Source: Treponema sp. (lineage in GTDB: Bacteria; Spirochaetota; Spirochaetia; Treponematales; Breznakiellaceae). From it: a DNA stretch of 32,252 nucleotides. Positions 32,130-32,252 of the stretch are shown in pieces (position 1 is the stretch's first letter; every line of letters starts with the position of its first letter). A program made the translations under genes and the position numbers. Location of the stretch: NCBI GenBank assembly GCA_031266255.1, contig JAISBK010000115.1, positions 1-32,252 on the forward strand. Direction: 5' to 3'. The notes beneath the pieces are model-generated. The model was not told the DNA's origin and did no database searches. It was given only the letters and a program-made list of their open reading frames with translations.

Positions 32130-32252
32130 TTACCCACGGCGCCAGACTGTTTCAGTAGACCTATCTTCCAGAATAATACCCTGTTCTTTCAAGGTTTGCC
32201 GGATTTGGTCAGCCTTGGCAAAATCCCGGACTTTTTTTGCCATAGCCCGTTC
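32130..32252 (-). CDS. cysS: Cysteinyl-tRNA synthetase, C-terminal end (gene continues beyond window)
   Basis: The 40 visible residues (ERAMAKKVRDFAKADQIRQT, then LKEQGIILEDRSTETVWRRG) match the C-terminal anticodon-binding helices of cysteinyl-tRNA synthetase, with the typical R-x2-KDF-AxADxIR pattern and the ending xWRR. Only this tail is in the window, so the catalytic core and zinc site are not seen. It lies 70 bases upstream of the ECF sigma gene on the same strand and may share a transcript with it. Confidence 0.88.
   Translation of the reverse strand, partial: ERAMAKKVRDFAKADQIRQTLKEQGIILEDRSTETVWRRG

Overview
The window looks like a piece of a Treponema chromosome. The reasons are the long spirochete-type flagellar operon (FlbB and FliK ahead of flgD-flgE-flbD-motA-motB-fliL-fliM-fliY-fliO-P-Q-R-flhB-flhA-flhF-flhG-fliA), a hook protein with the Lys165/Cys178 pair known from Treponema FlgE cross-linking, an archaeal-type UMP kinase, and tightly packed genes with ATGA stop/start overlaps. 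Base composition is roughly balanced, which would suit the termite-gut treponemes, but the species is an inference.

Layout. 1-328: C-terminal end of an Rpn/PD-(D/E)XK-type protein. 377-1970: a divergent dihydrouridine synthase gene converging on adenylate kinase. 2124-5553: two PLP trans-sulfuration enzymes followed by two tandem Rrf2 regulators. The first gene of this block has a good sigma70-type promoter overlapped by a perfect inverted repeat, a likely operator. 5715-6362: an AcuB-like CBS-CBS-ACT protein. 6443-27982: the flagellar/motility operon, about 21.5 kb, all on the plus strand and preceded by a sigma28-like promoter. It covers collar protein FlbB, hook assembly (FliK, FlgD, FlgE), stator (MotA, MotB, FliL), switch (FliM, FliY), export gate (FliO-FlhA), placement (FlhF, FlhG), the flagellar sigma factor, FapA and three poorly known proteins. 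27977-32071: on the minus strand, an ECF sigma factor, its zinc-type anti-sigma, an exported protein, a TIG/transglutaminase-fold lipoprotein and an archaeal-type UMP kinase. 32130-32252: the C-terminal end of cysteinyl-tRNA synthetase.

How it works together. The motility operon encodes its own sigma factor near its end, so the sigma28-like promoter at its head would give positive feedback. The trans-sulfuration block pairs sulfur amino-acid enzymes with one IscR-like and one cluster-less Rrf2 protein, which suggests Fe-S or sulfur-responsive control. The sigma/anti-sigma operon appears to control envelope proteins, one of which has a transglutaminase fold with Ala in place of the catalytic Cys.

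The points most worth a second look are the Rrf2 pair and its operator, the transglutaminase-fold lipoprotein, the structured 227-base gap between fliL and fliM, and a SwrB-like protein at the end of the motility operon. I found no tRNA, rRNA, CRISPR array or intact insertion sequence, and no gene-free stretch longer than 300 bases.
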